The translations under genes and the position numbers were made by a program. From Austropuccinia psidii (lineage: Eukaryota > Basidiomycota > Pucciniomycetes > Pucciniales > Sphaerophragmiaceae): 64,000 bases of DNA. The stretch's first letter is position 1; each line of letters opens with the position of its first letter. The DNA lies in the NCBI GenBank assembly GCA_023105745.1, contig JALGQZ010000002.1, positions 77,727,285 through 77,791,284 on the forward strand, in the 5' to 3' direction. Below, in pieces: positions 1 to 13,030 of this stretch. The notes under the pieces were generated by a model. The model was not told the DNA's origin, made no database searches, and saw only the letters and a list, made by a program, of their open reading frames with translations.

Positions 1-559
1 ATATTTCTGCTGCTTCTACATAGGGAAAATAATTTCATAGTGAATCCCCACCATTGAGTTTCAATGAAAATTCTGTTTCTGGAAAGAGTGATTTGCGCTC
101 AAGGCAACCAGAAAATCTTGAAAATTAAATTTTTGTTCCAGCGAAGTCAAATAGCATATTCAGTCTATTCCAATTATTGAAATAGTATACAGTGGACGAT
201 AATTGTAAGTAAATATTTGTTCAAGAATAAAACTGTGTTGTTATCAAATTAATTCAATTCTTCTATTCAAAAATGAGGTTGGGTTTTTAATTTCCATTAG
301 TTCAATATCAAAAACGCTTTCTATTTTGACGTTTCATTATTTAAATAGAAATTGGTTAAATCTTTCAGATATATTTTTAATAGGAGTTTTTTTAACTCTT
401 TCATTATATTATAATTGTTGATTATTTAAGGATATCCAATTTATTTGCACAGGTTGGGTTATAAAATCAATCATGAATATTTCTGGAAGTATGAACAAGA
501 TAATTTTGTTAGTTTGAAGTAAATAAATAAATTCTTATTTGAATAATCTTAAGTTTAGC
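1..559. other. AT-rich non-coding DNA
   Basis: No convincing coding sequence or repeat structure is visible. The 11-mer AGTGAATCCCC at 39-49 recurs twice elsewhere in the window (1768-1778 and 20758-20768). Confidence 0.5.
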
Positions 560-960
560 AAAAGAGAGAATTAATTACTCTTACAATAACACCTTTTTCA
601 TTTTTGGAATGATTGTTATCATTTGAATAATAACTTTTATTATTGAAATAATTTTTTTATTTATCAAGGAAATAACTTTTTGCCTATTAAAATGATGGCT
701 TTGTTACTATTATGATAGCATTTTTGTTATAACAATATTCAATTTTGAAAATGTAAATTGTTAACATTGAAATAATAACTCTGCTAGTATTGAAATAATA
801 GGCTTTTTGATATTTCAATATTAATTTTTTCATTTTGAAGATAATATGTTGGCTATTATGGGAATAATAGCTTTTTTTAATTGAAATCATAAGTTTGTTC
901 TTTTTCAAATGATAAATTATTTATGAAAAAATAACTTTTCTAATGTCAAAATAAAAAATG
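560..960. repeat. Degenerate tandem repeat, unit about 22-24 bp
   Basis: A loosely repeated unit of the form GAAATAATAACTTTTTNTATT recurs with variable spacing, most clearly around 625-690, 760-830 and 850-880. The copies are diverged and the period drifts, so this is an old minisatellite rather than a recent expansion. The small minus-strand reading frame through it (687-908) is a by-product of the repeat. Confidence 0.5.
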
Positions 961-1009
961 GCTTTCAATTAGAATTGAATTATCAAATTTAGTTTCATTG
1001 GTGATGAAC

Positions 1010-1640
1010 CTTTCAAATGTATCGTGAATTGAAATAAAATTCCAAATATGAACGTATTTTTTTAAATTAAAAGAAACCTTTGAAATGCATTTGGAATTCA
1101 AATTACATCCTTACATGTAATTTGAATTATAACTGAAATTAAAAAATTCTCTTGTATTTTAAATATGTTTTTTGAATGAAATTTTTAATTAACTTACCTC
1201 TTTAAATAAAGTTTTAAAAGTATTTTCAAATAAGCATAAATTTTGAAATGTATTTTTTAAAAAAAATACATTTTTGAATATATTATTGAATAAAATTACA
1301 TTTTCAAATTCATTTCTAAATGAAATTAAATTTTTAAACGTATTCTTCAATAAAATTACATCTTTGGATGTATTTTTAAATAAAACTACATTTTCAAATT
1401 GATCTTTGAATAAAATCACATTTTAAAATTCATTTTTGAATTTACCAATTAAATTACATCTTTAAATGTATTCTTGAATAATATTAAATTTTTAAGTGTG
1501 AAAATTTCATTTTTGAATGTATCTCTAAGTAAAAATACATTTTTAAATCTATTTTCAAATCAAAATACATTTCCAAATGTATTTTAAAATAAAAATGAAT
1601 TTCTAAATGTATTTTCAAAGAAAATTTTATTTCTTACAAT
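1010..1640. repeat. 30-bp minisatellite (degenerate)
   Basis: Between about 1190 and 1630 the sequence is built of 30-bp units alternating AATAAAATTACAT with TTTAAATGTATTTTTG-like blocks. The period is visible in the minus-strand frame 1189-1419, whose translation repeats every 10 residues (pattern ..LFKNTFKNV). More diverged copies extend left to about 1010, and two units are interrupted by insertions near 1440 and 1500. The 10-residue periodicity follows from the unit being a multiple of three; I do not regard the frame as a gene. Confidence 0.75.
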
Positions 1641-4600
1641 TGAACCTTACTTCAAATACAAATATTTCATTCAATTTTGATTAAAAATACCGTTAAAGAT
1701 GACATTCTACCCGTCGTATTAAATATAAAATTCCATTATTCTATGAATAGTTATGCTGAGCGTACTCAGTGAATCCCCCTTACATAAAAAAACTCTTCCA
1801 ATATCATCATTGAAACATAAAATAATTGTGTTTAAATCTTAAATATATACCACATATCAAAGAATTTCTGAGAAACCTGAGAAATTTACATTTATTTCAA
1901 TATCTGAAAGGGAAACTCATGCTCAATACCTACTTTTGAAAGAGAATAAAGTCCACATTTCCACCTGTTAAAATGTGTATCACCATGACTCATGTCATCT
2001 CAAGTTGCAATAAAAAAACTTATGTTAAATAAGCCTAGTTATTCTATTTCATTGCAATTTTTATTTAAAATAAACTGGAAGAATTCTATAGAGTAGTTTT
2101 ATTTAGAATTGAGCCTGGTATTATTTAGCATAAGCCATAGATTGATTTAATTTTACATGATGTGGAATCAATTCCACATTATTTACATTTAATTCCTTAT
2201 CATTTTAAATCAATTCCTCATCATATAGAATTAATTCCTTTTTACTCTTGATATTTAATACACCTGTGGTTTATATTAAGCCAACCTATTGTATTAAAAA
2301 TTCTACACTTTGTGTCAAAAAAAATTGTAACACATAAAAATACTGAGGTTGATCCAAAATAAACCAGGTTGGTGTGATTCAATATCACATAGGTGATGGT
2401 GAGGCACTCCTTGAGGAATTTATTGAGCTTTTAAAGATAGAAGAGCTTAAATCATGCTATAAAGAATAACAAATTATTCTTTTTGCGGCTTAAGATTTCT
2501 TCTTGAAGCTGCTTTGTTAATAGAAAAAATATCATCCTCTCAATAAGCTGGGGAATGATGTATACATTGTTGTGGCACCAGATATTGGTCTTAATAAAAT
2601 TTATTGACAAACAATATCTGATCCTCATTAGTGAGATCATAATCCTGAGCTAATATTAATTCTTATATGACTCAATATAATCAAATATCTTCTGTTTATG
2701 GGATAGCATTGCTAAGGTATGCGGTGAGGAAGCTGGGGTTTTCAATTATAAATTTAGGATTTGTGTTTATGCATATTAATATGGTTTGAGTGTTACTTAG
2801 TAGTTCTTTTTCTTAAAAATAATTACTTTATGAGTAAATTGCCCTAACTATATACTTTTAAATGGTAATGAATATTCTCTCAATAAGCAATTTTTAATGG
2901 TGAATTTTCAGATATTTTGCTTCCCAAATATCTCCCTTTTTTAAAGGCAGATTTTGTTAGGTTTTATACCCCTTGCTTTTAACCGTTTATTTTTATTCTT
3001 TTTCTTCTTTTTCAATTTTTCATTTTGACTTTTTATTTCTTACTTTTTTTAATTCATCTTAATTTTTCTATCTTTTATTTTGTGAATTATTTATTTAATT
3101 ATTTTTTCATTGCTTTATTCTTTTTATTTTTATGTTTATTTTTTCTAATTTCTTCCACTTTTTAATTATTATTCACTAATTTTTTTATTTATTGAATAAT
3201 TTTCATTTTTCAAATTAAGGGCCTGTCCTGCATATCCAAAATTCGACCTTAATTGACATGAAAATACAAAATTAAACCAAATTTTTTTGACAAGAAAATT
3301 CAAATTTCAAGAAAAAATTTCCCAATTATTCTACTTTTTTGATTTTTCAAAGAAAAAGTTACTAAAACCAAAAGCTGGTTGGACTAGCTTTTTTCATTCC
3401 AACCTTTTTTGAAAACAATTTTATTGGTTTATTTATAATGTCAGAAATATAGCTTTCACCAAGTATCACATTACATAAATAGTGTTTATCACTCACATTC
3501 ACTATTAATCCCTGATTACTCCACACGAGTAATCTATCTGTGCTCAAATGGAGCCTGCACTTCCAATTCTCAATACTCAAGAAATAAATAACCCCCCCAA
3601 TTTTTTGACCCAGCTAATAAATTTAAGCCTTATTTCACCTGCATAGATCCATAATATACAAACATCATCTCATATTTGGAAACCAGAACACACCACCCAC
3701 TTACTTGAAAATTATGGGGCAATACAGAAATCAGGTAAATGCACCAACAGGGGGGATTTCAAAAATGATGCATGGACTTTGCTTTTTAGAAATTTTAATG
3801 AAAATTTTGAAATTTCCTTGGAAAATACAAAGGTGAAAAATAAGAAAGATACATTAATTATTCCAGAATTTTACCAATTAAGCTCATTTTAGCATACTGA
3901 TATTTTTATGTTTAGCTTAAAGAATGATACACCAAATATGAGTTACTAAGATCTCTTAGTGGTGGAGGATGGAATGACAAAAGGAATTTTTTATTTCAGA
4001 TAATAATTTCTTGTTAAATATCAAGAAAAACTTTCTGAATTCAGTTTTTGAATTCTTATGAGGTATTTAATTTCCACATATCAGCTTTGCCATAAGTTAG
4101 TTAGAGGCATTTTTTCAACTGGATATTAGGGACAGACTAGTACAAACAAAACAGTCATGGAGCCAACTCCTGAAGTTCCTTCTCAAAGTCACTTAGATCA
4201 TTCATCCAACTAAAATAAAGAAGAATTATGTCATCTGAAGTCTTATCTCACACCTGTGGAAACAACTTCATCTTAATAATTGAATTCAACCCCTTTGGCC
4301 AGGAAATTAAATTTCAAAAAAGAGTCACCTTGTACGTCCAAAAAGAAAGCAGAATTCAGTTCTATCAGTTAGGTAGGAGAAACAATTACCAGGTGAATTC
4401 AGAAAACTAAGCCAAAGTTTTCAATAAAGAGGTCTTTTGATTATTCAAATAGAAATCCTCTGAGAGAATTTGGAATCCTTTAAAATACATATTAGGCTCT
4501 TTTGACTAATTAAATGTAGAATTAGTTTCTATTTTAGAAAATGATTTTCCTGAACATATTGGATTATTTTAAGACACCATTACTATTAATCTGCCAAAAT

Positions 4601-4744
4601 ATCTGATCCTTCATAATTTTTTTGTGTTCTCCAGAATTCTTCTACTATTAAAATTTCATATCAAAATACTGTATGTCATTATCTTGCCCGGATTGACTCC
4701 TACTATTTTACCCACATTACCTTTGCCAAAATATTGCTCTGAGA
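1641..4744. other. AT-rich intergenic DNA, T-rich low-complexity stretch
   Basis: No supported gene. About 2930-3230 is strongly T-rich on the plus strand (runs of TTTTTATTTTT). Two short minus-strand frames, 2452-2640 and 3362-3580, have less biased composition than their surroundings and could be relics of exons, but neither matches a family I recognise and neither has a start or splice context I would defend. Confidence 0.4.
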
Positions 4745-4749
4745 TATCA

Positions 4750-6496
4750 TATGAGCCTTGGAGGTATTTTCAGGTACCCAAAAGACCACAAATAATAAAA
4801 TAATATATAATTATAAATGAAATAAATTTATTCATATTATTAAAACAAAAATTAAAGTATAAATTGAATTTATACACAAAAATTAAAATTTAATTATAAT
4901 TTAAAAATAAAATTACATATCGAATTTAAAAAAAAATGCCAAAATTGCAATATTTTTGGAAAAAAGTTGAATAAAAATTATTATAAATTTTTGTCCTACA
5001 AACAAACATATGAAAATTATTTCACCATTTGACTCCTCATAAAAAATAAGGTAGGGTCACCTCTGGGTAAAATTTCTGTAACTCAACTCTAAATAAGCTT
5101 AAATTAAGGTTTTAGTATTTTCTGTACAAAATTTGAAAATCCTCAAAACGTTAAATTAATTCACATCACATGTGGTGTTAACCATCAATTTTTGTGTTAA
5201 AATTGAGGTGTTGTGTGTAGTTTAGAATTTATGAGGAATTGAAGTATTTTCAATTGAAATGTCAAGATGTGCACATGTATTACATAAGTGAACTTTAATT
5301 TACAGATGAGGTATTACTGTTGTGTACTGTAAGAACTCAATTGAATTACATATTTAAATTATAAGTATATTAATATATGATGAGGAATTAAAGAAAAAAT
5401 AAATTGGAAAGATTGATTCTGGGGGGAAAGAAGTCTAGGCTCTAAGGGGGAGCCAGACCCCCAAATTCCTTGCTAACAGGCGTGAGGTGTCAAAATACAC
5501 GCAAAAGTTCATCACTTTTTGCCTGGAATTGAGTCACAGGGTCTGTGTCTCATTTGAGGATGAGGTTTTGATACCAACCAGGGCAGTTTTAACTGTTTCC
5601 AAGAGGGTAAAACTACCCTTAAGATATAAAAATCATTGTAAAAACAGTTTTGACTGGTTTTGAAGTCTCTTAAACACATTATGACGTGTTTTGAAGGCTT
5701 AAAATCAGGTTTTACTATAGCAATGGCTGAAAATAGCAACCAAAAGGCTGAAACCAGCCCTTTTTTGGTTTAAGCTGGGGTTCAATGATGCCATAATTGA
5801 CTTTTCTGTCGGAAGAGTTTTTTCCACGACTGACAAGAGCAAATTTTACTTTTGTAGTAAGAAAATTTATGGCTATAAAAGAATGTCTTCTTGCCCCACT
5901 TTTCTCTTCATGTTAGAATCTTTTCCTTTTATAATTAGCTTAAACACTGTTAAACCAATCAATAAAATATTCCAACCACCCTTTTCAAATAATTTTTAAC
6001 CCTTTAACCACGTTAAAAAATAATTATAATCATTGTTTGTAACTCTTATAATCATTTTTACCCCTTGCACCACCCCGTAATTGAATTAAAGCATCTTTCA
6101 TCGCTGTTTACATTGTCACTTTGTTTCCAAATTCACTCTGGTCACTTTTGGGCATGTTTTCTCTTTAATATTCTTTTTAACGACTCTGTTATTATATTAA
6201 ATTCTTGCAGTTATTTGCTCAATTAATTCTAATTGAAATTGCTCTTGAAGAAATTTCATTTGTAGTCTTGAATATCTCTTGTAGAATATTTTTGGATAAA
6301 TTTTTATTGTTGGTAATACAATAAATCTTTATAATATAATTTTTTTATACTGATAAAGTTAAAGAAAATAAAATTGGTGTGTTTTCTCTTAAAAATCTTC
6401 TTTTTTACTATCTTTAATCAATTTTTACCTTAAACAAACTTTGAAGACAGGAAAAGTACTTGATTTTCAATCAAAGTTTCATATCCACACCTTACA
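4750..6496 (+). mobile_element. Solo LTR H (Ty3/gypsy), plus orientation
   Basis: The 1747-bp block begins TATGAGCC (mutated from the TGTGAGCC seen in its relatives) and ends CTTACA. It is flanked by a perfect 5-bp target duplication TATCA (4745-4749 and 6497-6501). It is homologous to the LTRs at 10226-11960, 49625-51208 and the split one at 22831/47635. A TATA box (TATAAAAG) lies at 5874-5881 in LTR orientation. No internal region or second LTR is present, so it is a solo LTR, normally the product of LTR-LTR recombination. Confidence 0.93.
5874..5881 (+). promoter_or_regulatory. TATA box of solo LTR H
   Basis: TATAAAAG, conserved at the equivalent position of the other LTRs of this family (for example on the plus strand near 11381 and on the minus strand near 46453 and 50022). 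It marks the likely U3/R boundary region. Confidence 0.55.
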
Positions 6497-6501
6497 TATC
6501 A

Positions 6502-9500
6502 TAACTTAATCATCCTTGTTTCCCAGAATCTGTGCTGTATATTATTCTCTTGGGGGGTTCCAGAATTCAATTCTTAATGATTATCTTGATATATGTTTCT
6601 GGGGAGTAATTTCAGGGTGTAATTGTGCAAAAGTCTAATATTAAGAATAACTGCATATTTTTAAGGCCTGAAAATTATCACATATTTCATTTTAAGAATT
6701 CCAATAACATGTTTTCATAAATTTGGAAATGACACATGTTTTAATTCAAATATTTCTTCTTTTGTATTTGGCCTAAATTCTTACCTATTTCAATTTTTGT
6801 GGCCCTAAATAAGCAATTAAGGGATTAATACATCACCTCAATCCTGTTCTTTCCTTCTCCTGAAACTGGTATCTAGTACCATGATAAAGTGTCAGGAAAC
6901 CCCCAGTGAGGGGGGTACCCATAATCCGCCAAATAATACTGGTTATTTGGTACATTTAGATCGCTTTTCAAACAGTTGGAGGGCACGTTTTAGTCATGGG
7001 TTCTCTTCTAACACCCCACCCACATGTCAAAACTCACTGAAAGTATGACATTTTCAGTTAAAAATCTCTTATGTCCCTGCCATGTTTCTTTCTTATTTAA
7101 AGGCACTTTTCAGCAATGAAATTTCCATCAATTGCACAACACTGCATCAAAACTTGTGATAATTTTAAATTAGTGGTTATCTCCTTGGGTACTGTAAAGC
7201 CATTTTACTGTATTAAATAGGTGGTTCACAGCCTACACAGAATCTTTAATTTATTTTGAAAAGACACGTCTATTGTTGACAACCCTCTTTGAAACTTTTT
7301 TCTTTTTTTCTTTTCTCATTCCCATTTGCTATTATTTATAGGAATTTAATAAGCTGCTCTTTAGAAGATATTTACTTCTTATCTTTGATCAATCCACAAG
7401 GAACAATCTCACCTCCTAGGCGTAAAAAATCTCCCTGAGGTATTATAGCTAATTTCTCAAATATACCTGGTGAACCTTCTAGTAGATATTCCATGTATTC
7501 ATGCATGTACTTATAAGCTTTATATAATAGACGTCTTTTGGCATCCAACAAAATCATGTATTCAAACAAAAAGATAGAATCAAATATCCAATATAATGTG
7601 GTTTCTATTTTTTAGCTGAATTGTAATGTTTATATTAACAATACAAAGAGTAAATTATGGATTTCTTTTCCAATTCTAAATTGTGTGATAACACTTATAT
7701 TATCTTCCAATAGTACCTCAATTTGAACTAGCATTTGAAATTAACTGATTTCAGAAAGTTTTTTCAATAAAGAGAAAAAAATCTAAAAACAATTAGAAAG
7801 CTAATTATGCCTGCAGGATTGAATAACAAGCCATCAGTTTATTTCATTTTTTGATATCCATTAATTTCCTTTAATTCCAATTCCATTTTTACTTTTTTCT
7901 GAAATTTCTAATTTTTGAATTAATTTTTGATTTTTCTTAATTTTGTTTGTATTTTTTGTTTTCTTTTTCAATTCTATTACTTATTTATTTATTCTGAATT
8001 TTGAATTAATCTTTTTGTTTTAATTGTAATTCTAATTTTATTTTATTTTGCGCTTATTTAAATTTTTTGAATTGAATCTTTGAATTTTAACTTGTATTGA
8101 ATTGAATTAAATTGATTCATTTTTCAAATCTTAACATTTAAATATATGTAAAAATTCTTTCCTAAAGAAATCTCAAGGGATTGAAGAGTAGTGCTTCATA
8201 ATTCAAGTTTAGTCCCAAAATTGGATTGATATTCAGGAATAAATTATTTTTAAATTTTTAAAAAGAAAATCAAATTAAAAGGGGAAATAAATTATTCATA
8301 TTATTTTAAATCAATTTTTATATTTTTATAAAAAAACTTCAAATAAAAAATAAAAATTTTCAAATTTGAATAAATTCAAATCTAGAAAAAAGGTAACTTT
8401 TTTTTCTTAGAATTCCAAAAACTCTTATTGAATTAAATTTGAATATTATTTCTTATTTTTTTTCTTTTTTTTGTACAGATAAATCATCATTAATTAATTA
8501 TAATATAATATAAATTATATATTTCATTCATACCTTCACAAATACCACAGCTTCATAATCAAACTCAGTATAATATATATAATAAGCCACCTCACAAAAT
8601 GGAAGGTAGGTTAAATTAAGAATCAATTGATAATCAAACCAGATATATTGTGTTTTTTTTAAAAATGATTTGGTTAAATATTTTAGAAATAATGGAATTC
8701 ATAAGTTTATTCAATAATGAATTAAAAATTTGTTTCTTAATAATTAAGGAGGTTTACTCTATGACTTACAATATTAAATATTTAAAAAAGATTAAATGAA
8801 ATATGTGAATGAGGTTTACACATTTTTTAGCCATTGCTTGAGAAAATTTATATTTTGAATTTTCTTCAAAAAAAGCTTACCCCCCATGTGACTTAATTTT
8901 TTCACTTTGTGAGAATGATTTCTCAACAGACATCAAAGACACTTTAATAAATAAATAATGTAAATAAAGCTTTCCTGATTTAGAAAAGAATCTATTGTTT
9001 ACTTTTCCCTATCAATATTGTTAATTCATGAGCTATTTAATATGATTTAAAACTAAAATCCACTAAGATTCAAGTAATCAAGGATTTTTTCTTCATACAT
9101 ACACATATTTTTGTTATTCAAATATTCCAATACCTCATTGAAATAGTTTTTCTTTTTAGATTGTGAGTCATTTTTAAATGCAGTGGCTTTTGGTATGTTT
9201 ATATCAAAAGATTATCTTACTTCCAATTCACCTTTGATCCAAAATTTAGAGTTCTTAATACATTTCTGTATTGGGGGAATTTTTGTAGGCTATTCAATTA
9301 TAATAAGATAAACCAGATGCTACTATAAAACCTTTCTGGAACTTATATAAAGTCAGTTAAAGCTTAAAAAATCATAAAATACAAAATTCTTAACTAATCT
9401 TTCTGGAATCATTAGGAAAATTATATAAGATTCAAATAAATACTACAAAAAAATGATTTTTACTCATTAATCTTGATTAAAAATTTTGTTTATATCTAAT
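6502..9500. other. AT-rich intergenic DNA
   Basis: No supported gene. About 7850-8110 is T/A-rich low-complexity sequence built on TTTTTGAATT-like words. A minus-strand frame at 7372-7569 (65 codons) encodes a less biased peptide (contains EGSPGIFEKLAIIPQGD) and may be a relic exon, but I recognise no family. Confidence 0.35.
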
Positions 9501-10225
9501 TGTGTATGAGTTTTATATAGAGCTCTTGATAATATTACTATTAATCAATATTAGTATGACTTTTCTTTTGAAATATAATAAATAAATTTAGTAAATCCAC
9601 AAATAAATAATTAATTGCTCAATTATTTCTTTTACTTGTTATACACTACTAGCTCTTATAGAATTAAGAAAGAAGTTCCTAGTAGACTCAGTTTCAGGAA
9701 TATTTAATGAGAAAACTTCTTTCTCAAAATAATATAGAATCATGGTAATTGATAAATATCTTTTTCAAGAATAACTATTATAAGATTATCAAATAAAACT
9801 ACTAATAGAGAAAAATCTCAATAATTAAATAAATCACTCACTTAATACTCTAATAATACCTTCAAATGTTTTGGTAGAGTTATTTGACAGATTATTTGTG
9901 GATTTAAGGGATTAAAAGTTGATTGAAGAAGTAATACAGAAATTTATGGTTAAATAATAGTAAAAATAGTAGTATTATTTGACCTTAACATTTTTCTAAT
10001 TGATTCAAAAAGACAAAAATTCTTTCATAATATATTTAACTGGTACTTACTGATTGTATTAATAGGTAAATTAAATGACATGATATCTGGAAAACAGAAA
10101 CAGTAGGCTTCTTTTGAGTCTACGACAGCTATCAGAGTTCTTACATGAAAACAACTGAAAAACAAGTGAGTGATAAACCAGTCACCTTAATTGGTTCAGT
10201 TATTACATCACTTGTAGTCATGTAA
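9501..10225 (-). mobile_element. LTR J remnant, left part (family of D and F)
   Basis: The sequence aligns with the reverse complement of the 3' end of solo LTR F, starting at TGTGTATGAG and sharing blocks such as ATATTACTATTAATCA and TTATACACTACTAG. The element is interrupted at 10225 by solo LTR I and continues at 11961. A potential splice donor in LTR orientation (CA|GTAAGT, near 10050) is conserved with F and D. Confidence 0.8.
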
Positions 10226-11960
10226 TGTGAGCCTTAGAGCTATTTTCATATACCCAAAAGACCACAAATGATAAATTAAGATACAAATACAAATAAAATA
10301 AATTTATTCATATTATAAAAATAAAAAATTGAAATATAAATACAAATTTATATTTAAAAATAAAAATTTAATTATAATTTAGAAATAAAATTACAATAAA
10401 ATTTAAAATTATGAAAATACATTTTTACTTGTAAAAATTATGTAAAACTGAATTTTTAATAAAAATTATGAAATTAAAATATTTTTGGTAAAACGTTATA
10501 TAAAATATATTATAGCTTTGATCCAATAAATAAACATAAAGAAATTATCACACCATTGGATTCCTCAAAAAATAAAGTGGGGTCACTTCTGGATGAAATT
10601 TCTGTAACTCAACTCTAAATAAGCTTAAATTAAGTTTTTAGTATTTTTTGTAAAAAAAGTATGAAAATACTCAAAAACTTGATTTAATTCACACCACATG
10701 TGGTGTTAACCATCAATTTTTGTGTTAAAAGTGAGGTGTTGTGTTTACTTTAGAAGTTATGAGGAATTGAAGTATTTTCAATTGAAATGTCAAAATGTGC
10801 CCGTGTATTACATAAGTGAGCTTTGATTTACATATGAGGTATCAATTATTACAGATGTGTAATTAAAAACTTAATTGTATTACATGATGAGGAATTAAAG
10901 AAAAAATAAATTGGAAAGATTAATTCTGGGGGGGAAAAGACACTCTAGCTCTAAGGGGGAGCTAGACCCCCAAAATCCTTTCTAACTGGCATGGTATGTA
11001 AGAATCCAAGAAATTTCATTACTTTTGGCCTGGACTTGAGTCAGAGGGTCTGTGACTCAATTGATGATGAGGTTTTGATACCAACCAGGGTAGTTTTAAC
11101 TGCTGCCAAGAGGGTAAAACTACCCTTAAGTTGAAACAATGTTAGTGAAAACAGTTTTAACCGGTTTCTACGCCTCTTACACACACTCTGACGTGTTCTG
11201 AAGGCTCTAGGCCAGGTATTACTATAGTAATGGCTGATTTAAGGGTCTAAAATGGCTAAAACCAGCCCTTTTTGGTCCAAACAAGGGCTAAATGATGCCA
11301 TAATTGGCTTTTCTGTTGTCAGAGTGTTTTCCACGAGTGACAAGAGTAAATTTGACTTTTGAAGTAAGAAAATTGATGGCTATAAAAGAATGTCTTCTGT
11401 GCCCCACTTTTCTCTTCATGTTAGATTCTTTTCCTTTTATAATTAGTTTAAACATTGTTAAACCAATCAATAAAAGATTCTAACCAACCTTTAGAAATAA
11501 TTTTGAACATTTTAACCACGTGAAAAAATTATTATAATCATTTTTACCCCTGAACCACCCCAAAAGTGAATTAAAGCATCTTTCATCACTGTTAACTTTG
11601 TCACTTTGTTTCCAAATTCATTATGGTCACTTTTGGGCGTGTTTTCTCTTTAAATATTCTTTTGAAGACTTTTCTTTAATTAATTGCTTGCAGTTCTTTG
11701 CTCAATAAATTCCAATTGAAATTGCTCTTGAAGAAATTTCTTTTGTAGCCTTAAATATCTCTTGTAGAGTATTATTGGTAAAACAATGAATTTTTATTAT
11801 ATTATTTTTTTATACTTACAAAGTTAAAAACAATAAAATTGGTGTGTTTTCTCTTAAAAATACTATTTCTTACTATTATTAAAGAATTTTACCTTATACA
11901 AATTTCGAGGACAGGAAAAGTACTTGATATTTTATCAAAGTTTCATATCCACACCTTATA
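10226..11960 (+). mobile_element. Solo LTR I, inserted in LTR J
   Basis: The 1735-bp LTR begins TGTGAGCC and ends CCTTATA (one substitution from CTTACA). It has a perfect 5-bp duplication TGTAA at 10221-10225 and 11961-11965. It belongs to the same family as solo LTR H. The target is the older LTR J, whose two halves resume on either side. Confidence 0.93.
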
Positions 11961-13030
11961 TGTAATATTACCATAATTACTTAATGAAGTCATTTTATGT
12001 GACTACCAACCCATTTATGGTTAAGAAATAAAGGAGTAACAACTGTAGATATTCTTTTATTCAAAAATAAACTTTTTTTCAAATTTGTCAATTTTATTAG
12101 AATTTTCATCACAAATTGTATTTTCTGTGAATTTTTGAATATTCAGTGTTTCATGTGAAATCATCAAAAAGGGACTGTAAGAAAACCTTTAATTTGAATT
12201 ATTAACTCATAACTTTCTTTGGTTTTATTGTGTATTATTCCCTTCTGCATTTTTTTTCCTTAAAGTTTAAGAAGGATTAATTAGTAATTGCGTTCTTAAT
12301 GAATTTTTGAAGTTTTACCTCATTTTATACATAGAATAACAAATAGCATAGTGGTAGCTGGTTGCCATGAGGTAAATTCATGGATAATATTACAAAAGTA
12401 GTTTTAATTACTCTTTTTGGGCTTATAAATTTAAAATAATCAATAATCAACATAGCTACAGGAGTCATAGTTGCTCATTATCTCCTTGTCACATCAAAAT
12501 AGCAGCTTATTTGCTGTTTTCTCATGATTTAATGGGATTTTTACTTGTTAAACAGGTTCCAAAAAGGTTCTAGTAGACATATTGGGTCAATATCAACCAT
12601 GGATACAATATTTAGAGCTATTTATTCCCCAGAGGTTCCAAAAGCTGGGTACTCTCTCTCTCTTTGATGTCTTCTCTCCCCCTTAGCTATTTTCACAGCA
12701 AAAATAGTAATTCAGGCTTAAAGACTGATATTCACTATGCGTTTATGAGCACTGTATGTAGGAATACAGTAATTCTAAGTTCCACAAACATGAATAATAC
12801 TATTCTTAGTGTATATGTAATATGGGATTTCTCACATTCCCATTATTTTGGCATGAAATTAAGAAAAACAAAAATTTCACCATTCTTTTATGTGATATTT
12901 ATGATGTGGTGTTGAATTATTTTCCATATTACCACCTTATAGAGTTATTTTAGTCTTATTAACCCTATGGAGGTATCCTAGGTGGGGCTTTTTGTAGAAT
13001 CAAAATCTGGCCTTAAATCCATGAAGTTAC
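11961..13030 (-). mobile_element. LTR J remnant, right part
   Basis: Continuation of LTR J after solo LTR I; it aligns with 21716-22760 and with the reverse complement of F. Similarity fades after the block CTGGCCTTAAATCCATG near 13025, so the first roughly 150 bp of the LTR (its U3 start) is missing or unrecognisably diverged. The plus-strand frame at 12664-12915 runs antisense to the LTR and is not a gene. Confidence 0.75.

Noticed and set aside
12664..12915. Similar plus-strand frames at 12664-12915 and 22404-22694 that look like a conserved small protein
   Set aside because: Both lie antisense in related LTRs (J and D); the equivalent in solo LTR F has an early stop, so the similarity is shared LTR ancestry.
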